Part shown: piece by piece, positions 19,493 to 26,455 of the stretch
Layout of the letters: the number at the start of each line of letters is the position of its first letter
Numbering within the stretch: position 1 is the first letter of the stretch
IMG/VR virus record: IMGVR_UViG_3300032093_007230
Coordinates: 1-29,739 of that record
Source of the DNA: a virus
DNA: 29,739 nucleotides
Direction: 5' to 3' (one strand)
The notes under the pieces: model-generated
Databases searched by the model: none
What the model was told of the DNA's origin: nothing
The model's input: the letters and a program-made list of their open reading frames with translations, nothing else
Translations under genes and position numbers: made by a program

Positions 19493-20680
19493 TCAACCGT
19501 CGCGGCCGTATATGGCCTCGAACTGACTAGCCCCGGTCTTCGAGCCGAGTCGCTTTTTCATAACCGCCTCGATAACCTTCCGCATTGCCCGAGTTCGGTT
19601 CTTAATCGCCCGGTCGGTATAGCGAAGCCGGCTGTCGATGTTCCCCGCGTTGCCTATTGAGTTTTGAAGGGTAATGGCGAAATCGAGGTTCATAGGACTT
19701 GACGCGTTCCATTCGGTCGAGCGTCCGTTCCCTTTCTTTCCGCTAATCCAACTGTCAATCTGAGGCTCGCTAGTCCCGCCGGGCTTGGGAATCCGGAAGC
19801 CGGCATCAATCCAACCGCCCTTAACTTTGCCAATCCGGGAGATGAGCGACTTCCCTACCGAGTTGATTAGCGACCGGGTATCCTTCCGACCCTCTAGGAC
19901 GATGAGTTGCCGGAAGCCTTGCTTCCGCGAGTAGGAATCCAACTCCTCCCGGTAGGGAGTCCCGCCGACTCCCCGGACGACCCGGAGGCTACTCGGCCGA
20001 ACCCGGCCACCGGCGACACCGGCGAAGGTAGTTCCCCCCCCGCTACTCCTCGACTGAATAGAGGATTCTCCGTCGGGCTTAATGAACCTCTTAAGATTGT
20101 AGAGAGCCTTAGCCGGGTCGACGAGCGCGGCTCGCATAATGCGGAAGATGACCGAGCCGAAGTTCTCCTCCCGGTATTCGCCGGACTTAGTCTTTATCCG
20201 GGTAGACCTAACCTTCCCGCCGTCGCTAAGAGCCTCGATAGCCTGTCTCTCGACATCGGCTAGGGAGGTCGGGGTCTTCGTCCCTCCGAAGAAGTTCGAC
20301 AACTTCGTTTGCTTCGTCGCCTCGCGTCTCCATTTACCGAGGAAGTCCCGGGCGAGGATGTTAAGGATAATCGGATTATCTAGGTAGGAAGCCTCGCGGA
20401 GAGAGAGACTCCCGGCCGAGCGATGGATTTTATGAAGGTCTTTAAAGATTCGCTTCTCCATCGTCTTTCGAGCCTTCGACTTTAGTCCGTTCTTCCCCCA
20501 TAGGGCTCCCGCGTTGGGGAGCGCGAGGCCGGCTAGTTCGATTGCAAGCCGGCGGGACTCGGCTCGGAGAGCGTCCCGGACGGACTTCCCGGTCTCCCGG
20601 GCTATCCCGGACAAGGCTTGCCCGAACCCCTTAGCGTCGACCGAGTAGGACAGCCCGGAGGGGAGGGCAGATTGCCTCAT
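19493..20680 (-). CDS. Putative tail completion protein (gpZ / HK97 gp10 region), enlarged
   Basis: A 395-residue protein from ATG 20680 (TAATG junction with the upstream gene). It opens with LSYSVDAKGFGQALSGIARETGKSVRDALRAESRRLA, a helical start like minor tail Z or gp10-like proteins, which act at the head-tail junction. Those are usually 120-200 residues, so this one is enlarged. Its middle is basic (KRIFKDLHKIHRSAG) and its end is helical (NRTRAMRKVIEAVMKKRLG). The frame open to 20716 uses a non-ATG start and was not taken. Function by position; moderate to low certainty. Confidence 0.5.
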   Translation of the reverse strand: MRQSALPSGLSYSVDAKGFGQALSGIARETGKSVRDALRAESRRLAIELAGLALPNAGALWGKNGLKSKARKTMEKRIFKDLHKIHRSAGSLSLREASYLDNPIILNILARDFLGKWRREATKQTKLSNFFGGTKTPTSLADVERQAIEALSDGGKVRSTRIKTKSGEYREENFGSVIFRIMRAALVDPAKALYNLKRFIKPDGESSIQSRSSGGGTTFAGVAGGRVRPSSLRVVRGVGGTPYREELDSYSRKQGFRQLIVLEGRKDTRSLINSVGKSLISRIGKVKGGWIDAGFRIPKPGGTSEPQIDSWISGKKGNGRSTEWNASSPMNLDFAITLQNSIGNAGNIDSRLRYTDRAIKNRTRAMRKVIEAVMKKRLGSKTGASQFEAIYGRDG

Positions 20681-21003
20681 TAGAAATCCCGGGGTTCGAC
20701 ATCGACGCGAACCCAAGCCGCGAAAGCCCGGCTCGAGACCGCGTTAATCGTGAACTCCCGCCCCTCGATAATGACGACCTCCCCGGTCTCCGGTAGCCCG
20801 GAGAAGGGAGCCGCGAGCAAGGTTGAACGGACGAACTTAACCGAGTAACTAGTCGAGTCCTTAAAGCCGCCGGCCATAAGGGACTCCCCGACTTGAGGCT
20901 CGGAGACGATAGCGGAGACCGGGTTCCCCCGGAAGGTAACAGTCCTCCCAATCTCCGAGACAATCTCGGAAGCGTCGGCCGCGAACTCGTCGAAGATACT
21001 CAT
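20680..21003 (-). CDS. Head-tail joining protein (lambda gpFII-like)
   Basis: A 107-residue protein: IGRTVTFRGNPVSAIVSEP near the start, ETGEVVIIEGREFTINAVSSRAFAAWVRVDVEPRDF at the end. The short strand-rich barrel with VxIxGxxYxI-type strands is usual for gpFII or head-tail stopper proteins, which bind the neck and the tail. It is the first gene after the capsid terminator, the expected site. The ATG at 21003 has no strong Shine-Dalgarno site. Confidence 0.6.
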   Translation of the reverse strand: MSIFDEFAADASEIVSEIGRTVTFRGNPVSAIVSEPQVGESLMAGGFKDSTSYSVKFVRSTLLAAPFSGLPETGEVVIIEGREFTINAVSSRAFAAWVRVDVEPRDF

Positions 21004-21054
21004 CGGGTCAAGAGGTCAACTCTCCCTCGGGAGTCAATCGTCCCGGGAAAAGAA

Positions 21055-21080
21055 AAGGGCTCCCGGTTAGGGGAGCCCTT
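21055..21080 (-). terminator. Strong terminator after the major capsid gene
   Basis: Perfect 10-bp stem AAGGGCTCCC / GGGAGCCCTT with a 6-base loop, then TTCTTTTCCC on the minus strand. It would set a high capsid-to-tail transcript ratio. Confidence 0.8.
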
Positions 21081-21099
21081 CGGCTAATCGGCTAGGCGA

Positions 21100-22023
21100 T
21101 TAGTTACCGGGGTGGATAACAGGGACAATCGTGTTCTTGTTACCGAGGGCAACGCCGGTAAGCCACTCGAGCCGGAGGAAATGCTTGCCCGAGACCGGGT
21201 CGAAGAACTTCATAACGGCGAAGGAGAAGCCGGAGTCGGGGTCGGTCGCGACGGCGAAGTCGGCATAGGTAGCGGCCGAGACAGCGGGAGCGCGGTTGAC
21301 GACGATAAACGAGGACTTGTTCCCGGCGATGCCGCCGAGGTCGGAGACGCCGGATTCGTAGGCGAAACTAGTCCCGCCGAGGAGCGAGGTCTCGTAGACA
21401 TCGAGGCCGTGAATGCGGCCGACATTATTGTTCCGCATCACCTCGGAACCGCCGAGGGAGAAGACTTGAGCGACGGTGTTATCCGAGACGAGACCGCCGT
21501 AGTTGGCGACCGAGAGCATAAGGCTACGACCCTCGGGGGCGACATTCTTCGAGGAGAGTTGGGTCGCAATCGCGATGATATCGCTTCGGTCGAAGTCGCC
21601 GTCGCTGGCGAGCGAAACAGGGGTCGCGCCGGTGAGGTTGGTCGAGGTCACGAGACCGAAAGCCTTGTCGAAGATGCTCTTGACGACGGCATTAGCGGCC
21701 GGCTCGAGGAAGGTGTCGACGATGCGGTCGAAGGAGTAGGTCGCGGCTTCCTTCGGCTTAACCTCGATTTGGACATAGTCGGGTTCGCCGAGGGTGACGG
21801 AGCGAGCCTCGGAGACGGCATTCGAGGAAGCGTAGGAACCGGCATAGGTCGAGGCCGTGAAGGGCGACGCGATGCGGGTTACGACGGTCTCGCCGGACTG
21901 AGCGACATCGGCCGAGAAGTCCGTCGAGAGGACTTGGAGGCCGGCCAACTTGGGGAGGAGGGTCTTAAGACCGGCTTGCGCGATGATATCGGCAGAAAGA
22001 CCGGCAAAGTTATTGGTGGACAT
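21100..22023 (-). CDS. Major capsid protein
   Basis: A 307-residue protein directly after the scaffold gene. The N-terminus (MSTNNFAGLSADIIAQAGLKTLLPKLAGLQVLSTDFSADV) and the GETVVTRIASPFTASTYAG motif, followed by VQIEVKPKEAATYSFDRIVDTFL, resemble P22-type coat proteins of the HK97 fold. It ends with HFLRLEWLTGVALGNKNTIVPVIHPGN. No N-terminal delta domain is present, which fits the presence of a separate scaffold protein. The ATG at 22023 has no Shine-Dalgarno site despite the high expression expected; it has an ATTTACAGGG element upstream. Confidence 0.82.
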   Translation of the reverse strand: MSTNNFAGLSADIIAQAGLKTLLPKLAGLQVLSTDFSADVAQSGETVVTRIASPFTASTYAGSYASSNAVSEARSVTLGEPDYVQIEVKPKEAATYSFDRIVDTFLEPAANAVVKSIFDKAFGLVTSTNLTGATPVSLASDGDFDRSDIIAIATQLSSKNVAPEGRSLMLSVANYGGLVSDNTVAQVFSLGGSEVMRNNNVGRIHGLDVYETSLLGGTSFAYESGVSDLGGIAGNKSSFIVVNRAPAVSAATYADFAVATDPDSGFSFAVMKFFDPVSGKHFLRLEWLTGVALGNKNTIVPVIHPGN

Positions 22024-22049
22024 AGTAGTTATTTACAGGGTGAAAGGGA

Positions 22050-22457
22050 TTAGCGACCGACGAGGATTCGCTCGAATCGGTTATAGAACTCGGCCTTAGC
22101 CTTCGGGTCGTCGATAGAACGGAACTCGGCGAGAAGTTCGTCGCGGGAGCGAGGAGCCTCGACAGCGGCGGCGGGAGTCGCGGCGACCGGGGCAGGGAGC
22201 CCGGCGGCGGCGACAATCTTCGCGGCTTGCTCGTTAGCGTCGACCTTCGCGGTCTCGAGTTCGGCGACCTTGGCGGCGAGCGTGTCGCGCTCGGCGACGG
22301 CGGCGGCGAGGTTAGCGGAGGTCTCTTCGAGGGAAGCCTTCGACTTCTCGAGGGAAGCGACAGCCTCGGCGAGCGCGGATTCGGCGGCGACGGCCTTAGC
22401 CTCGGACGCGATGGCGCGGTCTTCGGGGCTGAGGGTTTCGGAATGTTCCGGGTTCAT
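22050..22457 (-). CDS. Scaffolding protein (coiled coil)
   Basis: A 135-residue protein that is mostly one long coiled coil (about residues 12-80, alternating Ala, Glu and Leu: ALAEAVASLEKSKASLEETS and on), then an Ala/Pro-rich linker, then a helix-turn-helix end (RDELLAEFRSIDDPKAKAEF) of the kind by which scaffold proteins bind coat protein. It lies between the protease and the capsid genes, as lambda Nu3 and similar scaffolds do. It has GGGGAAAG seven bases before the ATG. Confidence 0.72.
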   Translation of the reverse strand: MNPEHSETLSPEDRAIASEAKAVAAESALAEAVASLEKSKASLEETSANLAAAVAERDTLAAKVAELETAKVDANEQAAKIVAAAGLPAPVAATPAAAVEAPRSRDELLAEFRSIDDPKAKAEFYNRFERILVGR

Positions 22458-22487
22458 TATCTTTCCCCAAACGGTAAAGTTTTTATC

Positions 22488-23318
22488 TCAGCGGGAGACC
22501 TTCTCGAACTTCGAGAGAAGGGCATTAAGGGAGTTGGCCGTCCCGGTCGCGAGACCCTTAGCGACAGCCTCCCGGCCGGTGAAGACTTGACCCTCCATCG
22601 ACTCGGCCGCGACACCCTTGCGGACGGACTTAACAGCCGTCTTGAATCGGGAATGAACCTCATTGATGGCGGCTTGCATAATCTCCTTCTCCTCGTCGGA
22701 GACAGTCGTCCCGGGGACGAAGCCGGCCTTATGCTTACCGGCTCGTAGGACTTCGACTCTTAACCCAAGTTGCTCGAGTTGCTTAGTCCGGTCGACCCAA
22801 CTCACGAGAGCCCCGATGGAGCCGACCTTCGCGCTCGGAGCGACGACGACCTCGGTCGCTTGTGAGGCAACCCAATAAGCCGCCGAAGCCGCCATCCTGC
22901 CCGGGGCGACATAGGAGATGACCTTCTTCTCCTTCGCGAGATTGCGGACAACCTCGGCGGCTTCCTCGACTCCCCCGACAGTCCCGCCGGGCGAGTTGAA
23001 ATCGAGGACGACCCTCTTAATCCCGGGAGCCGAAGCCCGGCTCTCGAGCGTGTCGGCGAACTCGTTAACATCGAAGCCTCCGAGCATCTTCTCGAGGGGG
23101 GAGAAGTCCGAGCCGACGACCCCGACAAAGGGGACGACTAGGGTAGAGCCTCGGACATACGGCTCGACGGAGCCGGCCGAGAGGAGTTCGGCAACGGACG
23201 CGGCCTCGCTAGCCGGGCGAGACGCGACCGAGGTAACTCGCTCGATGAACTCGACCGCCTCGACCTCGCGGATAAGGAGGGGCTCGAGATTGAGCAATCC
23301 GAGAGCGAGGTCTTTCAT
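22488..23318 (-). CDS. Prohead protease, S49 (SppA/lambda C) family
   Basis: A 276-residue serine protease. VVLDFNSPGGTVGG (103-116) is the oxyanion and strand motif; S145 in RMAASAAYWVAS is the nucleophile; K195 or K197 in AGKHKAGFVPG is the likely general base. This matches the ClpP-fold S49 peptidases that process scaffold and coat proteins in maturing heads. The nested scaffold of lambda C is not present in frame; scaffold is a separate gene. The ATG at 23318 was chosen; an in-frame TTG at 23339 overlapping the portal stop would add seven residues. Confidence 0.88.
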   Translation of the reverse strand: MKDLALGLLNLEPLLIREVEAVEFIERVTSVASRPASEAASVAELLSAGSVEPYVRGSTLVVPFVGVVGSDFSPLEKMLGGFDVNEFADTLESRASAPGIKRVVLDFNSPGGTVGGVEEAAEVVRNLAKEKKVISYVAPGRMAASAAYWVASQATEVVVAPSAKVGSIGALVSWVDRTKQLEQLGLRVEVLRAGKHKAGFVPGTTVSDEEKEIMQAAINEVHSRFKTAVKSVRKGVAAESMEGQVFTGREAVAKGLATGTANSLNALLSKFEKVSR

Positions 23319-23335
23319 TTCAAATCCCGGGCTCG

Positions 23336-25330
23336 TCAAGTTTCCCGGCTGTCGAGCGCGGCGAGTTTCTTATCTGCCCATTCAGCCGCCCGGAGAGAGC
23401 CGTCCGCGTCTCCCGCCCATAGTAGCCAAGCGACGAGTCCGGCTCCGGGATAACCGGGAGCCTTCGGGTTCCGGTTCTTCGGAGCGCGGAGGTCGGACTT
23501 GTGCCTCTTTAGCCAAGCCGACAGCCGGCGAAGTTTCTCGACAGTAACCTTCCCGGTCGACGCAATCTCCCGGGCTTCGTTAATCGTCTGCCTCTTGAGT
23601 CCGTCACCGGCGAAACCCTTCTCGACATAGGCGAGACCCTTACGGCAGTTGGAGCGATAGAACGCGGGGACGGAGACGGTCTCCGAGTCCGGGGCTTGCG
23701 CTCGCTCGGTAAGCCCGGCGAACTTAGCCTCCGAGGTCTCGACGAGTTCGTCGTCCTCCTCGTCGACCGGCTCGGTCGAGTCGTCGTCTTCCCCCTCGGA
23801 GTCATCCTCGACGGAGGGGTCTTCGGGTTCGCCGTCCTCGACACCGGGAGCCGGACTAGCCTCGGCCGTTCCCTTCTTAGTCGAGGGAGAGAAAGCCGGA
23901 GTCAGCCAAGCGAAGCCGGGCTTAAAGAAGAACTCGAGGGGGACTCCGGTCTCCTTCGAGACGCGCATAATCTCCGCGAAGTCTTGAGCGCGGCCGCGAA
24001 CCTCCTTCGAGAAGTTGAGACCTCGCTCGGCGAAGTCGTCCTTAAGTCGCTTAAGTCCGAACTCGATGTCGCTCCGATTCGCGTTGGACTCGCGGCCGGC
24101 ATCGACCGAGATTCGCCGGGGATAGACAAAGGCGAAGGACTTCTCCCACCCATCGACGGCGGGGAGTTTGCCCTTCTCGATAGCGTCGGCGATAACGAAG
24201 GCAGTCCATCGGCGAAGGAACTTCTCGATAGCGTTTTGCCGGAGACGGACGCGACGCTCGACCCGGGCGACGACGAGACGGACGACGGCTCCTCCCATCT
24301 TATTCGGGTCGATGAGCCAATCGGAAGGAAGCCCGGTCGCGACGAGGGAGTCGCGGTTAAGATGGTCGACGAAGCCGGTAAAGGTCGACGAGGGGCGGGA
24401 CGAGGAGAAGGACTCGAGACGCTCTCCGGGAGAGATGGCGACGGTCACGCCGCCGGCGCGTCGGTCGATATCGTCGGGGTCGGTTCCCTGCCCGGCTGAG
24501 TTAGTCCCGAGAATCCCCGCGTCGTTCTCGTCGAACTCGCCGGCTTGTGTAGTTAGCGTCCTAGCGATTCGGCTATTTTCCTTAACCGCGACTTTCTCGG
24601 CCGCGAGTATTTCCTTAAGGTCTCGGAGCGTCGGGATAGCCGCGACAAGCGGAGAGATACCCCTCGCGCCGGAGTAGTGTTCCGGTTCGTAAATATGAGA
24701 GACAGCCGACGCGGGAATCTCCCGGGTTCGTCCGTCGTCCTCGATAACGCGATAGGCAACCGGGCGACCGACGGAATCAAACTTGATGCCATCAACCCAA
24801 CCGGGCTCGGAGTTCGAGGGTGAATACTGCCCACCCATCCCGACCCGGTGAGCCTCGAGGAGTTGGACTTTCGGATTCCCCATCTCGTCCCGGACGAAGA
24901 CGGCCATAATATCTCCGTCGACATCAATAGCCCGGCAGATGAGATGCTCCATCTCGACGAGCGTAAAGCGTCCGCAAATCGTCGGGGCGATATTGGCATC
25001 CTCGACGATTGCCTCGGCCTTAGTCCGGTAGTCGTCGTCCGGGTGCTGAATCTCCGGAGTTATGCCGGTATCCCCGACCGCGTAGGTCGCGACCTCGGAG
25101 ACATAGGCTCGGACTACGCCGGAGGACTTCTCGAGCGACCGGAGGAGCCGCATCAACTCGATGCGGTCGGCCGAGGTCATCTCCTTACGGAAGTCGGCCG
25201 GGGCTGTATGGTTAACCCGGGCGCGAGCGTAGGACTCCCGGACGCTATCGAAGTTCGACGCTCGGGGAGCGAGGAGCCCGGCTAGGTAGGCTCGGGCTCG
25301 GGTGATTAGGGAGGCTCGGGGTCGGGGCAT
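23336..25330 (-). CDS. Portal protein (lambda B family) with C-terminal extension
   Basis: A 664-residue protein. Residues 1-500 follow the lambda portal pattern: RESYARARVNHTAPADFRKEM, RGISPLVAAIPTLRDLKEI (clip and stem region), ESFSSSRPSSTFTGFVDH and GAVVRLVVARVERRV. It forms the twelve-fold channel at one head vertex. Residues about 500-550 are an acidic linker of Glu, Asp and Ser. Residues about 555-660 (RKGLAYVEKGFAGDGL, RLSAWLKRHKSDL, PGYPGAGLVAWLLWAGDA) form a second domain which I have seen attached to various phage head proteins. Its role is unknown. TAATG junction with the upstream gene. Confidence 0.88.
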   Translation of the reverse strand: MPRPRASLITRARAYLAGLLAPRASNFDSVRESYARARVNHTAPADFRKEMTSADRIELMRLLRSLEKSSGVVRAYVSEVATYAVGDTGITPEIQHPDDDYRTKAEAIVEDANIAPTICGRFTLVEMEHLICRAIDVDGDIMAVFVRDEMGNPKVQLLEAHRVGMGGQYSPSNSEPGWVDGIKFDSVGRPVAYRVIEDDGRTREIPASAVSHIYEPEHYSGARGISPLVAAIPTLRDLKEILAAEKVAVKENSRIARTLTTQAGEFDENDAGILGTNSAGQGTDPDDIDRRAGGVTVAISPGERLESFSSSRPSSTFTGFVDHLNRDSLVATGLPSDWLIDPNKMGGAVVRLVVARVERRVRLRQNAIEKFLRRWTAFVIADAIEKGKLPAVDGWEKSFAFVYPRRISVDAGRESNANRSDIEFGLKRLKDDFAERGLNFSKEVRGRAQDFAEIMRVSKETGVPLEFFFKPGFAWLTPAFSPSTKKGTAEASPAPGVEDGEPEDPSVEDDSEGEDDDSTEPVDEEDDELVETSEAKFAGLTERAQAPDSETVSVPAFYRSNCRKGLAYVEKGFAGDGLKRQTINEAREIASTGKVTVEKLRRLSAWLKRHKSDLRAPKNRNPKAPGYPGAGLVAWLLWAGDADGSLRAAEWADKKLAALDSRET

Positions 25331-25593
25331 TAGGAGAAGTCTTTACCTCGGAGGTCGGAGATTAGGAATCTACGGCGACGACCCCAAACCTCGGGGTTCA
25401 GTTTCCTCAGCGCGAACTTAACTTCGTCGAGGACTACATCGACCGGGAGTGTAAAGGCTTTCCCGACCGAGGTTCCCGAGTCGGAATAATTAAGGACGAC
25501 GAGACCCTTCGAGATTGCCTCGCGAGCCTTGTCGCGAATCGAAAGAAGTTCGGCTTCGGTAAAGCCGATGTCCGCTAGGATGCCTCGAGCCAT
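25330..25593 (-). CDS. gpW-like head-completion protein
   Basis: An 87-residue protein with TEAELLSIRDKAREAISKG, then a strand turn (VVLNYSDSGTSVGKAFT) and a final helix (LDEVKFALRKLNPE) with basic residues (GRRRRF). This helix, hairpin, helix order and the place between terminase and portal genes match lambda gpW, which binds the portal after packaging and joins it to the tail connector. GAGG upstream of ATG 25593. Confidence 0.65.
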   Translation of the reverse strand: MARGILADIGFTEAELLSIRDKAREAISKGLVVLNYSDSGTSVGKAFTLPVDVVLDEVKFALRKLNPEVWGRRRRFLISDLRGKDFS

Positions 25594-25619
25594 TTAACCT
25601 CCCGGCTCGGGAAAAGAAA

Positions 25620-25642
25620 GAGCCCCGGGGTCTCCGGGGCTC
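25620..25642 (-). terminator. Rho-independent terminator, cassette 1
   Basis: Stem GAGCCCCGG / CCGGGGCTC with a 5-base GGTCT loop, then CTTTCTTTT on the minus strand. The core is the same as the terminators at 14123 and 17131. It closes the 26.4-25.6 kb cassette. Confidence 0.82.
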
Positions 25643-25663
25643 GTGGCCGGCGAGGTTCGGGGC

Positions 25664-25900
25664 TTAGGCTCCCCGGTCGCGGACGACGGCGAGGAGGGCG
25701 AGGAGGGTCTCGTCCGGGACGCGAGCCCCGGTGGGGATTCCGAGGAGGCTCTTCGCCCCCCTCCTCCAATCGGCTTGGAAGCCCGGCGCGGACTTCGACT
25801 TGTAAGGTCGGAAGGTCGCGAGGGCGGTTCGGGCTTGTGCGGCGGCGGCGAAGCAATCGAGATTGCGGAGCCGGGCTTCGACGAGTTCGAGGTAGTTCAT
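25664..25900 (-). CDS. Small hypothetical protein, cassette 1
   Basis: A 78-residue protein: MNYLELVEARLRNLDCFAAAAQARTALATFRPY, then SAPGFQADWRRGAKSLLGIPTGARV, then PDETLLALLAVVRDRGA. Three helices with a basic middle; no known family. Last gene of the cassette, with an AACCC leader upstream (25902-25916) and a terminator 20 bases downstream of its stop. Confidence 0.6.
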   Translation of the reverse strand: MNYLELVEARLRNLDCFAAAAQARTALATFRPYKSKSAPGFQADWRRGAKSLLGIPTGARVPDETLLALLAVVRDRGA

Positions 25901-25901
25901 C

Positions 25902-25916
25902 GGTTGGGTTGGGTTA
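25902..25916 (-). promoter_or_regulatory. AACCC-repeat leader
   Basis: The plus-strand ggttgggttgggtta gives TAACCCAACCCAACC followed by GATG. It belongs to the same class as the leaders at 17797 and 18010. No Shine-Dalgarno site. Confidence 0.58.
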
Positions 25917-25920
25917 GGAG

Positions 25921-26082
25921 TTAGGCGACCTCCGGCACAAGCCGGACACCGGCCGCAATCGCGGCGGCTCGGGCGCGGAAGAACTTAATCCGGTTCTTCC
26001 GGTTCGGGGTGTTCTCGAGCCGGAGTTCCGCGACGCGGAGGTCTTCGGCGGCGATTTGCTTCTTCTTGTCTTGGGTGTTCAT
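25921..26082 (-). CDS. Small basic hypothetical protein (53 residues), cassette 1
   Basis: MNTQDKKKQIAAEDLRVAEL, then RLENTPNRKNRIKFFRARAA, ending AIAAGVRLVPEVA. Basic and helical, with a possible nucleic-acid-binding patch NRKNRIKFFRAR. The frame, the AACCC leader (26084-26100) and the ATG directly behind it support it as real although short. Not recognised. Confidence 0.58.
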   Translation of the reverse strand: MNTQDKKKQIAAEDLRVAELRLENTPNRKNRIKFFRARAAAIAAGVRLVPEVA

Positions 26083-26083
26083 C

Positions 26084-26100
26084 GGGTGGGTTGGGTTGGG
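26084..26100 (-). promoter_or_regulatory. AACCC-repeat leader
   Basis: Four G runs on the plus strand (GGGTGGGTTGGGTTGGG) read in the mRNA as CCCAACCCAACCCACCC, followed by GATG. Same class and same spacing as the copy at 14414. Confidence 0.6.
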
Positions 26101-26104
26101 GAGA

Positions 26105-26350
26105 TTAGCGGACTTCGCCCTCGTAGGTCGGGACTTCGAGTTCCCGGGCGAGTTGATGGAGCCGGGACTGAGCGAGGCAAGTCGTCGTCGAGTCGAGACC
26201 GACCCGGGCGAGGGTGAGGTTCGCGACGCGGAAGGCAGATAGAGCCTTCTTGCTTCCGGCCTCGGCGACGAGGGCGGCTAGGAGGGCTCGGGTAGCGGAC
26301 TCCTCGATTTCGAGGGCGGCGGCGAGCGGGGACTTGGTAGGGTTGTTCAT
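26105..26350 (-). CDS. Small hypothetical helical protein, first gene of cassette 1
   Basis: An 81-residue protein (MNNPTKSPLAAALEIEESATRALLAALVAEAG, then SAFRVANLTLARVGLDSTTTCLAQSRLHQLARELE) made of Ala/Leu helices, without a known motif. It lies directly behind promoter P4, with the conserved CAATAACTAACCCGATG leader that also precedes the genes at 14916 and 18462. Its place between terminase and portal genes, with its own promoter and terminator, marks it as a regulatory or accessory gene rather than a structural one. Confidence 0.6.
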   Translation of the reverse strand: MNNPTKSPLAAALEIEESATRALLAALVAEAGSKKALSAFRVANLTLARVGLDSTTTCLAQSRLHQLARELEVPTYEGEVR

Positions 26351-26455
26351 CGGGTTAGTTATTGGGTTGCCCGGATAGTTGAACCCAACCGAACCCCATC
26401 GTCAACACCCAAATAAAGAAAGTCCCGGAACCCGCATAAATACAGGGAAAGAAAC
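26351..26455 (-). promoter_or_regulatory. Promoter region P4 of cassette 1
   Basis: Read on the minus strand: TTGACG (26405-26400), a 17-bp spacer with GGTTCGGTTGGGT, TCAACT (26382-26377), then the leader to ATG 26350. The spacer matches P1. Only one half (TGAACCC) of the P2/P3 operator is kept. A TACAGGG element lies upstream at 26441-26447. This stretch also separates the terminase stop from the cassette. Confidence 0.5.

Noticed and set aside
21112-22053. Long open frame on the plus strand across the capsid gene
   Set aside because: It mirrors the major capsid gene exactly, has a Gly/Asp/Glu/Val-biased composition typical of an antisense shadow, and has no ribosome binding site. The same holds for the other plus-strand frames.
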